A DNA stretch of 64,000 nucleotides from NCBI RefSeq assembly GCF_000182925.2, contig NC_026502.1, forward strand, positions 1,612,001 through 1,676,000, in the 5' to 3' direction. The notes beneath the pieces were generated by a model. It saw nothing but the letters and a program-made list of their open reading frames with translations, was not told where the DNA came from and made no database searches. The number at the start of each line of letters is the position of its first letter. Position 1 is the stretch's first letter. Origin of the DNA: Neurospora crassa OR74A (taxonomy: Eukaryota; Ascomycota; Sordariomycetes; Sordariales; Sordariaceae). Position numbers and translations under genes: made by a program. Shown one piece after another: positions 50,901 to 60,401 of the stretch.

Positions 50901-53900
50901 CTGGGGCCGTATGGCACGCAATATACTCATCACTTTGAGGTGTTCCCCCTTGATCATGGTACATTTTTCCATGAAAGCACTATCATTGGACGCGGCCATG
51001 TCAAAAAGGCAGTCGAGCCCGGGTTCTCAGAGAAGATTCGTCGACCGAGGCCAGCCGTGTCTTTCCTCTTTCAAGGGCAGTCTCTTAGCTGGGGTATGTG
51101 GGATGATCAAGTTTCGTCAGAGCTTGGTATACTTGTCGACTGGGTGGCGGAGCAGCTCGAAGCCGGAAGTAAGGATGATGCGCAATTCGCAGGTCGACAA
51201 GCCACTGATGCAGCTAACTATCTTCTGGAGTATGTCCTTGATGCACTTCGGGTTCAGGATGACATCGGAGAAAAGGCATTCGTGTCCAGGTGGTTGGAGG
51301 TCATGGCGAGCTTTGTTGGCCGGTTCGCAGCGCTTGACTGGCGGCCATTGCGTGAGCAAACCAAAAAGACGGCTCTGGATATAGCTACCCGCTTGTCCCT
51401 AGCAATGCTCCCAGTATACATGATGGCACAGTCGTCTGGCGACGACCCCATACAAAGCATGAAGCTTGAAGGGTTTCTTACTAAGCTTTGTAGAATTGCT
51501 ATCACTGGAGCGCTGAGCTGTGGACTTGAGGATGTTAGAAGCCTCTATGGAGAGCTACAGCGTCCTTCGTTCCGAGAACGCGGTATTAGGCCGAGTCAGG
51601 TGCTTGCTGTGTGCTGGGTCGTTCTCATGCAAATCCTTGAAAGCGCCGGTATCCCGCGGAATACGTTCTGGGATGTTGTTCACTCAGTCATGCTCACGCC
51701 TGAGATCGTGTCCGGGTCGGACGCCCAGGTGTTTGAGCGCCTCTGGCAGGACGTGTTCACCCTGTTGCCTCTGGGCGAAATTGACCAGATGGGTATACTG
51801 CTTCCAGGGTTGAGAAACACCGTTCCTTTGGAGGGCTGGACACTCCCTCAGAAGCTTATGAAGCGTGTGTTCGAGCTGTACACGTCCAATCAGCGCCAGT
51901 CACCTAGCTTCAACGAATATTGCCGGGCTTTAATCGGCCGCTGCTACTTCCTGGTTGAACAATGGGGTTGGCGCAGATGTACCGGAATCATCGGTACTAT
52001 CTTTGATTTCTTCGGCTCGCAAAATCTCTGTCATTTGAGGAATGAACAGGTCTACAAGTCTCCCCGCTTCCTGGAAGAGCTCGCTGACAATCCTTCTCTG
52101 GCCATTGAACCCGAAGACCGTTGCTTCCACATCTTCATTAAACTGTTGGCTCTCGCCATTCAACACCTAAGGCAACTTGGGCGGACAAAAGATATCCGAA
52201 ACCTTGTCACAAGGACACTTCCCAACCATGACCGACAATACCTCAAAGAGGACACAATCCATGAACGTGATCTTGCAGCCTTGAGAAATCATCATGATCT
52301 CCTCTGCACGCTTTTCTGGGCTGCCCCGCCGGATCTTAGGCCGCGCGTTGACCTGATCGAGCGACTGATAACCCCTAGCAATGCTCACAAGGAGGCTTGC
52401 TTGATCAATATCCGAGCCTGGAATCAGCTCGCTCGCCTCGTCGTATCTAATGGAGAGGGTAGCGCTTCGTTCAGACCGTTTATCACATGGAGGAACAACG
52501 TGTTCAACCAGATCCTAGACCAGTATATGTCTGCAGAGTCCGACATCGAGCAGCAGTTCAGGGCGCTGTCTGCGGAGAATATGCGGAGCATCGATGCAGC
52601 ATGGCGGGAAGAACTGATTACCAAAAATAAAGCAACGGCCCTGGACATCCTTCACACCTCAGCCAGAGCATCGCTGGATGTGCTCAAGCAGGCAAAGACA
52701 CTCGAGGCAGCCATCTACACGCTAAACGTCACCCAGCTGCAAAAGATGTGTACTACCCTGCACTTTGGCTCTCCGGGATTTGATTGGGGTATTCTCAATG
52801 TGGCACTCGATACTCACGCGCACTTCCTGGGCTGGATTGAAACGTCTTCGGAGGAGCAGTACTCGAGCAATGAGTCCAGTGCGGATATTGACCCGCGTCA
52901 GTTGGAGGATGCCATTTTGCTGCTTCAGGAGAAGCTCACTAAAGAGTTCTTTTGGATGGCTAGGGAATTACTTGCCTTGCCACTCAAGGCAATCACAACC
53001 TTTGGTAAGCAAACCGAGCAGGTTGCATGTACCGAGAAGACGGTGACGCTGGCTGCCAAACTAGCTGCCCGGTTCATCCAGGAGCGAGTCACCCAGGTGT
53101 TGCCCTATTTCCAACCCGGTAAATATGGGCTCTTCCCCGACATGCCCAAAAACATGAGCGGTCCAGAGAGGAGATGGCTTCCCCTCTTCATCGCCACTCT
53201 TGTCAATAAGAACGTGTTCGACTTCAAAGACATTGAAACGAACATCCTCTCCCTCTGGGTCCAGTCCATCATCAAGCCCATGCGCTTCCTCGGCTATGAG
53301 ACCTACCTAGCCGAAGTCCTTCAGCAGCGCGGCCTACCTTTTCTCGCAGAGGCAGACGTCTCAGCCGGCATGACCCCAGACTACAACATCCATTTAGATC
53401 TCTTCTCCCGCGCGATCCACTATATGCGCAAGGCTCTCCGCGGCGGAGCGACCACACCCGCGCCAGGCGTCACTTCATCGGCATCTACAGCAGGATCATC
53501 ATCCGCCCAGTCTATCCGCCGCCAAAGAGAAGAATTCTCCCACACGCTCCAACTAGCCATGACCAACATCAAGAAAGACCTTTTTCTCCTCCGTTCCCTC
53601 GCCCTCGCAGACCCCACAGCCTCCTCCACAGAAGAACACAGAGACTACATGGCCTTCACGCACGGGCTCATCTCGCTCATCAAATCGCACGGCGTTGGCA
53701 TCGTCGTCGTCGACTCCTTCTTCCTCACTCCCTCCGACTCGTACTCCCCACCCTTGCAAGACCCACAACTGCACACGGCGGGGATCATGGCCTACGGCGT
53801 CCGCCTGTCGGAGAAGGACGTACCTGCGGCGTCGCAGCTGTTTTGGTACCTGTTCAACAACTTTAAGGTGGCGCTGGCCAACGATGGGCTGAAGGAGGAG

Positions 53901-54899
53901 AGAGGAATCTTGGAGCGGGCATTGGGGGATGACAAAGTGACGGGCGGGAAGGAGTTCATGACGTTCATGCTGGAGGTGATGCTGCCTGTTGTTGTGCAGG
54001 TTGCAGGTAGGGTGGATGAACATGACCGCGAGGGCGAGTTTGGGTCGGTTTTGCTGGAGTGTTATGCTGGGGCGGTGGTCGGGGTGTTGACGAGGGGTTG
54101 TGTGCCGAGGGAGCTAAGGGGGGAGGATGTGGAGGTGCATGTTGTTGAGGTGTTGAGGAGCGTGGTGTGGTGGTGTGAGGAGATGTGGAGGAAGAGAGAG
54201 AGGGGGGTGGAGGAGGTGCAGAGGAGGGATTTGGCGCTGTTGAATCAGTTGGTGGGGTTGTGTGTTGCTTTGCAGCCGAGTATCATTCCGGCGGTGATTA
54301 CTCTCGGGAGTAACAAGAAGAAGGAACAGATGGCACAAAGAGAGGAGAAGGTAAAGGCGTTGGTGGACATGGTGGAGGTGGTATCCAAGTTGTTTGCTGG
54401 GGCGAGGGAGTGTATCCGACGGTTCCTTTTCTCGGAGACGGAGGATTGGACTGATGTTGCAGAACGCCCCGGTGTGGAGACATGGGCCGGATTTATTCGA
54501 GTCGAATGTCTTTTGAAGGGACTACCTCCTACACCTTCCTCCCAGCAGGCGAGGGTCAACCCACGTATGCAGGGCCATGTCACTGCTATCGTCAAAGATA
54601 TGTCGAACAACTGGATGATATCCGATGGTCGGGTTACTACACGGTTCACTGCTGCCGGTGGTCCCGCGAGAATCCCTGGACAGCAGCAGCAGCGTTTATC
54701 ATCAAGCACGCAGTCTACTACTGGTGCCACTCCTGCTAGAAGCCAGGGGACGGGCTACACAGTTAGGGACAGAGAGGAGCTGCTGTGGGATCTGTATGCC
54801 CGGCTTGGGGAATGGAGGCTGGGTGAAGGCTCTGATGATAGACGTGGTTACCGGATGGAGAGGAGGAGATTGTGGGATGACGAAATGTTTATGTTTTAG
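47940..54899 (+). CDS. mus7: Mus7/Mms22-family DNA repair protein
   Basis: Member of the Mus7 (fission yeast)/Mms22 (budding yeast) family, the adaptor of the Rtt101/Cul8-Mms1 ubiquitin ligase that supports recombination repair at stalled replication forks. The gene is a single uninterrupted frame of 2319 residues. The start MKNWRELGEVPGSDEDDD matches the conserved W-x-E-x-G-x-V-P-x-SD opening of the family. Residues about 20-980 are acidic, Ser/Pro/Lys-rich and probably disordered, with many SP/TP sites and basic clusters. From about residue 990 (HHFEVFPLDHGTFFHEST) the sequence becomes a compact helical region. It includes LLPGLRNTVPLEGWTLPQKL, a CYFLVEQWGWRRCTGIIGTI block and further helices to about 2180, the Mus7 domain. 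The C-terminal 100 residues are basic and Gln/Ser-rich, ending WDDEMFMF. Codon use drifts to G-rich near 54050-54250. Gene identity rests on family pattern recall. Confidence 0.88.
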   Translation: MKNWRELGEVPGSDEDDDSSFDDDDIDIDNLDQITTEAESPSNKLPGSALVSSAGNGGKEHDIPPSEGEKSPATEDVDILQAPQDETQHLEKPKPAVDDIWDIPSSPISRSSAKPPPAPQPVNEPPREASPVPSEKPDDSEDSPLSPAKSDIWSLSSLSQSQDATNTDLPVLEVRIPQTIPGREAYVREDIPKSPAREDPTTTASSPSLDGTVSPRPRQVSQARSDQPRSDGSTLGDLEDGDQRTGRRSLRPRKPIQQHPYLLENVRYAKVMKSHGIKPIKVVLEDSQRKRKAHEEDSQEQDFVGEESQETTRGEPTQVTEESGPILWDDDDELALSPSPLKTSSPARHLRASSVLNSGNQTDITALSDAEEFPDLDSLLSRPSEAHKKTLKRQSSTLLSAQRKKQRTASKSPLTASPIGRFRIPPVSIWDLSPSPTTPRAPVESSQDLGLAQRPDLQRLTRSPSPSRAEPVQPIESRQEPVGSPIFIRDDSDSPAHEESDMESLASSHHSDSESDVIRETSRKIRGVLPASWLRLDQKKDGPTARHNTRKDHDPSIDRLNRKGVALPKQSSPKRLSATQFPFDLAGESEEEATQVQNRPPISRSSPTRPTRQVITLEDGDDGFMIEEDSIDAMLAGRRKRAGSPSLSRGAKKPKSSSKATRQPKITQSFSRSKSGSGSLPSAKGTVKTYRKPRAGASTRPSSRKRAATPPLLSILDVIDPDAPKFLKIAARSVKKRSDLGKSSPTRKAIRFGNRQDNIDALSTLRDWKSGKTRPRVVAPPRKKPEPKSTRAVLGEVSNNVERHPSSTQLLPSSLLPRKLAAKKASVRKPVANNVDGPGSMSRQPSRTTIHERGPVIRQAQLETSMNEDPLKRLKNKKRSLDALFKQTRKAQSAPSLERLEPILDNGRAASPEPFALEGQVDSVTEVAPAVPKIKVANDKSRYRKRRAPQHVDVEAPQYTRADDPLPTAFAVVEEQAQQKDVDKLSGLGPYGTQYTHHFEVFPLDHGTFFHESTIIGRGHVKKAVEPGFSEKIRRPRPAVSFLFQGQSLSWGMWDDQVSSELGILVDWVAEQLEAGSKDDAQFAGRQATDAANYLLEYVLDALRVQDDIGEKAFVSRWLEVMASFVGRFAALDWRPLREQTKKTALDIATRLSLAMLPVYMMAQSSGDDPIQSMKLEGFLTKLCRIAITGALSCGLEDVRSLYGELQRPSFRERGIRPSQVLAVCWVVLMQILESAGIPRNTFWDVVHSVMLTPEIVSGSDAQVFERLWQDVFTLLPLGEIDQMGILLPGLRNTVPLEGWTLPQKLMKRVFELYTSNQRQSPSFNEYCRALIGRCYFLVEQWGWRRCTGIIGTIFDFFGSQNLCHLRNEQVYKSPRFLEELADNPSLAIEPEDRCFHIFIKLLALAIQHLRQLGRTKDIRNLVTRTLPNHDRQYLKEDTIHERDLAALRNHHDLLCTLFWAAPPDLRPRVDLIERLITPSNAHKEACLINIRAWNQLARLVVSNGEGSASFRPFITWRNNVFNQILDQYMSAESDIEQQFRALSAENMRSIDAAWREELITKNKATALDILHTSARASLDVLKQAKTLEAAIYTLNVTQLQKMCTTLHFGSPGFDWGILNVALDTHAHFLGWIETSSEEQYSSNESSADIDPRQLEDAILLLQEKLTKEFFWMARELLALPLKAITTFGKQTEQVACTEKTVTLAAKLAARFIQERVTQVLPYFQPGKYGLFPDMPKNMSGPERRWLPLFIATLVNKNVFDFKDIETNILSLWVQSIIKPMRFLGYETYLAEVLQQRGLPFLAEADVSAGMTPDYNIHLDLFSRAIHYMRKALRGGATTPAPGVTSSASTAGSSSAQSIRRQREEFSHTLQLAMTNIKKDLFLLRSLALADPTASSTEEHRDYMAFTHGLISLIKSHGVGIVVVDSFFLTPSDSYSPPLQDPQLHTAGIMAYGVRLSEKDVPAASQLFWYLFNNFKVALANDGLKEERGILERALGDDKVTGGKEFMTFMLEVMLPVVVQVAGRVDEHDREGEFGSVLLECYAGAVVGVLTRGCVPRELRGEDVEVHVVEVLRSVVWWCEEMWRKRERGVEEVQRRDLALLNQLVGLCVALQPSIIPAVITLGSNKKKEQMAQREEKVKALVDMVEVVSKLFAGARECIRRFLFSETEDWTDVAERPGVETWAGFIRVECLLKGLPPTPSSQQARVNPRMQGHVTAIVKDMSNNWMISDGRVTTRFTAAGGPARIPGQQQQRLSSSTQSTTGATPARSQGTGYTVRDREELLWDLYARLGEWRLGEGSDDRRGYRMERRRLWDDEMFMF

Positions 54900-55520
54900 T
54901 CTAGACAAAGGGCGTTGAGGTTGTCATGACGGCTCTTAAGAACTATTAGCGAGGACTGTCTATGAGATGGATCCAGTAAGGGAGAACACGGATGTGCTGT
55001 GTCGTCAAGCGACTTTGGATAGCTCAAAGTACTAGAAGAATCATAAACCAAATAGTCTATCTCACCATCCGAAAACCATGCTCCATGTTAATAAGACGGG
55101 AGTTGTGATATGTCCACGTCGGTCCATGATGACGGGATGTTATGACAGGCGGCTGCCAGGGATTCTTCAGTGGACTTTAGCGGGGACAGTGGCTGACTAC
55201 CTTAACAGGACATTTTGCCGGCAGGCAACTGATAACAGGCGTGGAAATCCTCTATTACACATCACGTACACCCGACGGCAACACCAGCTCCAGCGAGAAG
55301 TGGAAGCACTACTTGTAGGTAGAAGCACCTATTCACACCATCCCACCCACCACAGTCCACGATAACTGAGTGAAGCTCCCCGTCAACCTCCAACCGCCTT
55401 CTACTTACCCTCCACTTCCACTGCCTGGTGACGCAATCACATGTATTTCAACTGCAACACGCGTCTCGACACACATCTACACCTATGAGAGTCGCCAACT
55501 ACCCCAACTGATACGTCCCA
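54900..55520. promoter_or_regulatory. Upstream region of the AAA ATPase gene / Mus7 3'UTR
   Basis: A 621-bp gap between two genes in the same direction. C-rich sequence (55370-55470) precedes the start codon. No gene or named site is seen. Confidence 0.5.
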
Positions 55521-58500
55521 ATGCCTGTTGCCGGGGCCCGAGCCCTGCTGTCGGCGCAATCCTCATGTTGTCGCCGACTGCCCCGCGCCGTCTCTGGCTC
55601 CCTATCCCGTCGCCAGCATGCCAGCCACCCGTCCCTAAGAGGCTTCCGTACCTCTGCCGCCTCCCTCAAAAACGATTCCGACTCGAACTCGAACCCTGCC
55701 GACCATAAGAAGCCCGAAGACGAAGACAAAACAACACATGACAAGCCCGCTTCTACCACGACCACTACTTCGACTGGCCAGGAGGAAGCTTCGGCCGACA
55801 AGAAGGATACAGAATCCAAAGCGGCCGCCGATGCCTACAAGGAAGCCCTCACGCTCAAGGGAACCCGGGGACGTCATCGGCCCGGCAGGATGGGCGCCGT
55901 CAACATCGAGAACAATGTCGCCCCGCAGGCCAGCAGCACCCCGAGCACGCCCTGGGTGAAGCTAGACCCATGGTTCATCGACCACAACGTGTCGCTGTAC
56001 GAAGCCCGACCCATCGGCGCACCCCAGACCATGCTGTTCCCGCTCGAAGACGTCGACCGCGAGGCCGTGCTGGAGCTGCTGGAGAAGAAGTTCGCCAAGG
56101 TCCAGATGACAGCGGAGGACGTCAAGTCGTGGACAAGCATGTTGGACGAGCTGGTACGGCTGCCCGAGGAGGAGCGCGAGGCTGCCTTTGAGCAACTGCC
56201 CGAATCCTCTAGCCAGCTGCTTAAGAAAGCGCATGCGGCACACAGCACCGCGTTCCTACAGGCGCTGGCTATTGTCCACCAGACGGGCGCGAATCCGGAG
56301 CATATCGAGCTGCTGCGCGAGCACCACTCTTCCCGGGAGGATGACATTGTTCGCTTATTGTGGTGGTCGGATAAGCCGCTGTCCGGAGAGGCACAGCGCT
56401 GGCTGGCAAATCTTCGATGCGAAGCCCAACCTGGCTCTGGCGCGCTACACGGCAGCCCTTTGGCCAGCAGGCCGGATCCCGAGTATCCAGTCTGCATGGA
56501 GCTTCTGGCTGCTATACGTGCCGAGCTGGTGGCGGACGTGCCGCACGGTACCAAGCCGCCAGACTACCACCGGCTCACGACAGTTCTCTCGGTGGTGAAC
56601 CGTAGGGGTCGCAGTGTCGCCAACCATGTCATTGATGACATTGCCACTGACCTCAAGGCGGACGTAATACACCTGGATGCGTTCAGCTTGGCCCGACTTC
56701 TGGGAACACAGTTACAGCAGAACATCCATCACGCTCGGGGCTCGGTTTCCATGTTGGGATACGCCGCTTCCGAGATGAACGGAAGACTGATTAACCGGGA
56801 TGATGCTGACTCGGATGGCGATGTGGGTGTCCTGCATGTGTCGATGCCGTCCAAGCTGCGGTCCCTCCTCAGCTCCGGCAAGGACTTTGGAAGCTCGCGT
56901 TCTGTCGACCCACGCTGGGAAGGGCTCAAGATACAAAATACGCTCAAGGCGATCGTGAGGGCGGCTGATGCCAAGCGGTTTGCTCAGACGGGTACTTATG
57001 AGAAGCGTGACCTGATCATCCATCTGCACGACTATGTAGAACTCAGTGAACTGCAAGAAAGTTTGATTACCAGGTTACGAGACATTGTCCATGACTGGCA
57101 TTTCGAGGAGGCGGCGCACGACGGAAAGAAGATTGTGCTGGTAGGCTCTTCATCTAGTGACATGGACAAGTCGCAGCACTGGCGCAATCAGCTGGTCGAG
57201 CTCGGCCGTGAGGGCCATCACATCATCCCCTTCCACGCTTCCCCGTCTACCGAGTGGATGGACAGGAAGGACAACCTCTACGACAACATCAACAACATCA
57301 AGAGCATGCTGGAAGCAAGACTGCCCACCCCAGCCGCTATTGACTTTGATGCGCAAATCAAGTTTGAAGATGACCAGGTCCTTGTAGACGAAAGATACAC
57401 CGATCTGTTCCAAACCTTGTCGAAACATGTGTTTGACGCCCAATGGGTGTACCGCTTAACCTCCCTCTTGCTGGGCAGTCGATCACCGCCTCCCAAGAAG
57501 TACGGCCTCGGCCACCTCAAGTACGCACTCGCCTTCATGAGCGACCGCGACAACCACTGGAAGGGCATCTACTCGGGCATCCGTCCTCCTTACTTTTCCC
57601 CACTTTTCCGTCAAAAGGGTGGCGCAAGCAACATATTTGACCAACACATGCCAGAGGGCGGCGACTCACCCACCTCTGGCTTTTCTTCCTCGTGGGCCAG
57701 CAGCCAAAGCCAAACCGCCAGCGACAACAAGGACTACGACCAGCATGAGAAGAAGCTTCTGGCCGGTCTCGTGAACGCCAAGGACATCCACACCACCTTT
57801 GACGACATCATCGTCCCCGCCGAGACCAAAGAGTCTCTCATCGGCCTCACCTCCCTCTCCCTCCAACGTCCCGACGCCTTTGCCTACGGCGTGCTCAAAA
57901 CCGAGCGTATCCCCGGCTGCCTGCTCTACGGGCCCCCCGGCACCGGCAAGACCTTGCTAGCAAAAGCAGTCGCCAAAGAATCCGGCGCCAACATGCTCGA
58001 GGTTTCCGCCGCCTCCATCAACGACATGTGGCTCGGCCAATCCGAGAAGAACGTGCGCGCCCTCTTCTCCTTGGCCCGCAAACTCTCGCCCATGGTCATT
58101 TTCCTCGACGAGGCCGACGCGCTCCTCGGCGCCCGCCACAACAACCCTGGCCGCACCGCCCACCGCGAAACCATCACGCAGTTCCTGCGCGAGTGGGACG
58201 GCCTCTCCGACATGCGCGCCTTCATCATGGTCGCCACCAACCGGCCCTTTGACCTCGACGAGGCCGTGCTCCGTCGTCTTCCGCGGAAGATCCTCGTCGA
58301 CTTGCCGCTTGTAGCTGAGCGCGCCAAGATTCTCAAAGTGATGCTTCGCGAGGAACAGCTCGCTCCCGACGTGGACTTGGACGCGCTAGCCAAGGAAACC
58401 GATCTCTATTCCGGCTCAGACCTCAAGAACTTGTGTGTCTCGGCTGCGATGGAGGCAGTAAGGGAGGAGTGCCGAGCCAAGGAAGCGCATGATGCGGCGA

Positions 58501-58835
58501 TGGCGGCGGCGGTGGCGGCGCATTCAGAGAAGGAGGAGGAGGGCAGTAACCGCCCCGCGTACGAGTTCCCGGAACGGAGAGTCCTGACGAGGAAACACTT
58601 TGAAAAGGGCATGCGGGAGATTAGCGCGAGTATCAGCGAGGATATGGAGAGCTTGAAGGCCATTCGCAAGTTTGATGAGCAGTATGGGGATGCCGGGGGC
58701 AAGGCGGCGAGAAGGAAGGCAAGGAGGGGGATCGGGTTTGAGGTGGCGGGTACGGGGAGGGGAGGGACGGAGGAGGCGAGAGTGAGGAAGGTGGTTGTTG
58801 ATGAGGATGGCAAGGGGGTAAAGGTTGCTGTTTAG
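55521..58835 (+). CDS. Mitochondrial AAA ATPase (Msp1/ATAD-like AAA domain, long N-terminal region)
   Basis: Predicted mitochondrial AAA-family ATPase of 1104 residues in one exon. The N-terminus (residues 1-50, with RRLPRAVSGSLSRRQ and RGFRTSAAS) is an Arg-rich presequence, then a charged linker. Residues about 120-740 are a fungal-specific region with a degraded nucleotide-binding look. The C-terminal AAA domain has Walker A GPPGTGKT at about 804-811, Walker B VIFLDEAD near 858-865, sensor 1 with VATNRPFDLDEAVLRRLPRK near 902-921, and a helical lid (YSGSDLKNLCVSAAMEA). The tail is basic and Gly-rich. The LRRLPRK arginine-finger block is typical of the meiotic/Msp1/ATAD clade, whose members unfold or extract proteins. 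The exact substrate is unknown. Start ATG 55521 gives the presequence at the very beginning. Confidence 0.88.
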   Translation: MPVAGARALLSAQSSCCRRLPRAVSGSLSRRQHASHPSLRGFRTSAASLKNDSDSNSNPADHKKPEDEDKTTHDKPASTTTTTSTGQEEASADKKDTESKAAADAYKEALTLKGTRGRHRPGRMGAVNIENNVAPQASSTPSTPWVKLDPWFIDHNVSLYEARPIGAPQTMLFPLEDVDREAVLELLEKKFAKVQMTAEDVKSWTSMLDELVRLPEEEREAAFEQLPESSSQLLKKAHAAHSTAFLQALAIVHQTGANPEHIELLREHHSSREDDIVRLLWWSDKPLSGEAQRWLANLRCEAQPGSGALHGSPLASRPDPEYPVCMELLAAIRAELVADVPHGTKPPDYHRLTTVLSVVNRRGRSVANHVIDDIATDLKADVIHLDAFSLARLLGTQLQQNIHHARGSVSMLGYAASEMNGRLINRDDADSDGDVGVLHVSMPSKLRSLLSSGKDFGSSRSVDPRWEGLKIQNTLKAIVRAADAKRFAQTGTYEKRDLIIHLHDYVELSELQESLITRLRDIVHDWHFEEAAHDGKKIVLVGSSSSDMDKSQHWRNQLVELGREGHHIIPFHASPSTEWMDRKDNLYDNINNIKSMLEARLPTPAAIDFDAQIKFEDDQVLVDERYTDLFQTLSKHVFDAQWVYRLTSLLLGSRSPPPKKYGLGHLKYALAFMSDRDNHWKGIYSGIRPPYFSPLFRQKGGASNIFDQHMPEGGDSPTSGFSSSWASSQSQTASDNKDYDQHEKKLLAGLVNAKDIHTTFDDIIVPAETKESLIGLTSLSLQRPDAFAYGVLKTERIPGCLLYGPPGTGKTLLAKAVAKESGANMLEVSAASINDMWLGQSEKNVRALFSLARKLSPMVIFLDEADALLGARHNNPGRTAHRETITQFLREWDGLSDMRAFIMVATNRPFDLDEAVLRRLPRKILVDLPLVAERAKILKVMLREEQLAPDVDLDALAKETDLYSGSDLKNLCVSAAMEAVREECRAKEAHDAAMAAAVAAHSEKEEEGSNRPAYEFPERRVLTRKHFEKGMREISASISEDMESLKAIRKFDEQYGDAGGKAARRKARRGIGFEVAGTGRGGTEEARVRKVVVDEDGKGVKVAV

Positions 58836-59667
58836 ATCAGAGGCTGGAGGGGGGCGGTGATGGATTGTATAGTATAGTGTGATATCTTTGCGGAGTTTGG
58901 GTTACTGCATACGTTACTTGTAGTATAGTAGGTACATAGGTCAGTTGTCAGCTTTCAAGTTGTTTTTTGTGGAAATGGTATGATATGCATGTATGGCTGA
59001 TGGTATATACAGGTACCTCTAGGTACACCGGCATAGTACCTACATGATGGACTTTCTTATCCTATTGGTTTTCGCATTCATTGTTCATAGGGGGGGCTTA
59101 TTTGGGTCTTTCTCATAGATTGGGATGGAATAGAAAGAAGTGTTTTCTGTTCTCTCAACCGTTGTGATGGTGATTGCTGCCCGTCTGCCTGCTATAGAAG
59201 TGATAACTACCTCTCTCTACCTAAACAACAAGACTTTCCTTTTTCATGTTGAACGTGAGCACAAAGACGGCATAAACAAGAATGAATGATGGATTGGCCT
59301 CCTGGTCTGGTGCTTCCGTCCGTGTTGTTTGAAAACACATTAAGTGGCGAGATAACCGCAACTCGCTCGCGGCTATGTCATCAACAGTAGCTAGCAACCT
59401 TGGGGCGTATGTGTGAATTTAGCACCCAGTGATGTAGGTACCTACATAGTCCGAGCTGTCTCGTTTTCAGCAATGCCTAGGTAGGTAGATACCATATCGC
59501 TCGTGACTCTTGCTGTACTGTACTGCTGATTGATGATTTACGTTAGTATGCTGGAGCAACCCAAGCTATTGATACATCTAGAATGGCTGGTATTGGGACT
59601 ACCTATATATTCGCAAAATGTGGCATTTGTGTAGATAGAGGTAGGTAGGGAGGTGGTCTTCCTAATT

Positions 59668-59730
<63 letters not shown>

Positions 59731-60401
59731 TGAACTGGGTACCAAACCAACTGTCCTCATCAACTTTATTTATAGCCGTACGAACAATCTGGAATAAAAA
59801 AAAACAGCTGAGAGAAGGCGACCGGTGATGTTGTTGTTGTGCATTTTGTAACGAATTCAGTGAAGTGAAGTGAGGATCGTGGCATCTTGAGCATATACCT
59901 ACTACCGGTAGGTAGGTATCAGAGTTTACCGTACTTTCCGCTTCAGTCATTGTCAGTTTTGATTTTGAATTCTATAGCTAGAGGTACCACTAGGTTGCTC
60001 AGGCACTTAATGCAACTAACTACCTACCTAGGTAACTACCAAGTAAACGGTCGTACATTGCACGGAAGCCAATCCGTCTTTTGGGTAGCTAGATACCTAG
60101 GCACTTTGATCAAGTTCAGCAAATAATTCGTCGTTTCAAGAACCTCCTTCTAGCTAGTATGTATGTATGCTCTTTTGTCTTCAATCCTACGTACCGAAAC
60201 TCCAGGCTGTATGCAAGGTAACAAGCAAACATGCATATATATCCTAACACCCCCGTTTCATTGATCTTCCTTCCTTCTTTTCTACCTCTGGGTATCTCTC
60301 CATCGACCTTGCAGTAGTCCTTGTGAAGGTTTGCTGTAGCATCTTCTTCCCACTTTGATCTCTGCTTTGACTTTGGCTTCGACTTTGGGCTGCTGCCACT
60401 T
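58836..60401. other. Convergent 3' region between the AAA ATPase and suz12
   Basis: No gene is supported. It contains the 3'UTRs, many CCTAGGTAGGTA words (59001-59070, 59440-59495, 59885-60100) and an exceptional 60-T run (59670-59729). Confidence 0.6.
59670..59729. repeat. Homopolymer T60
   Basis: Sixty uninterrupted T. There is no neighbouring gene, retroelement or target-site duplication that I can see on either side, so I do not call it a retrotransposed poly(A) tail. Confidence 0.9.

Noticed and set aside
59670-59729. T60 as the poly(A) tail of a retrotransposed copy
   Set aside because: No target-site duplication or element body was seen next to it.
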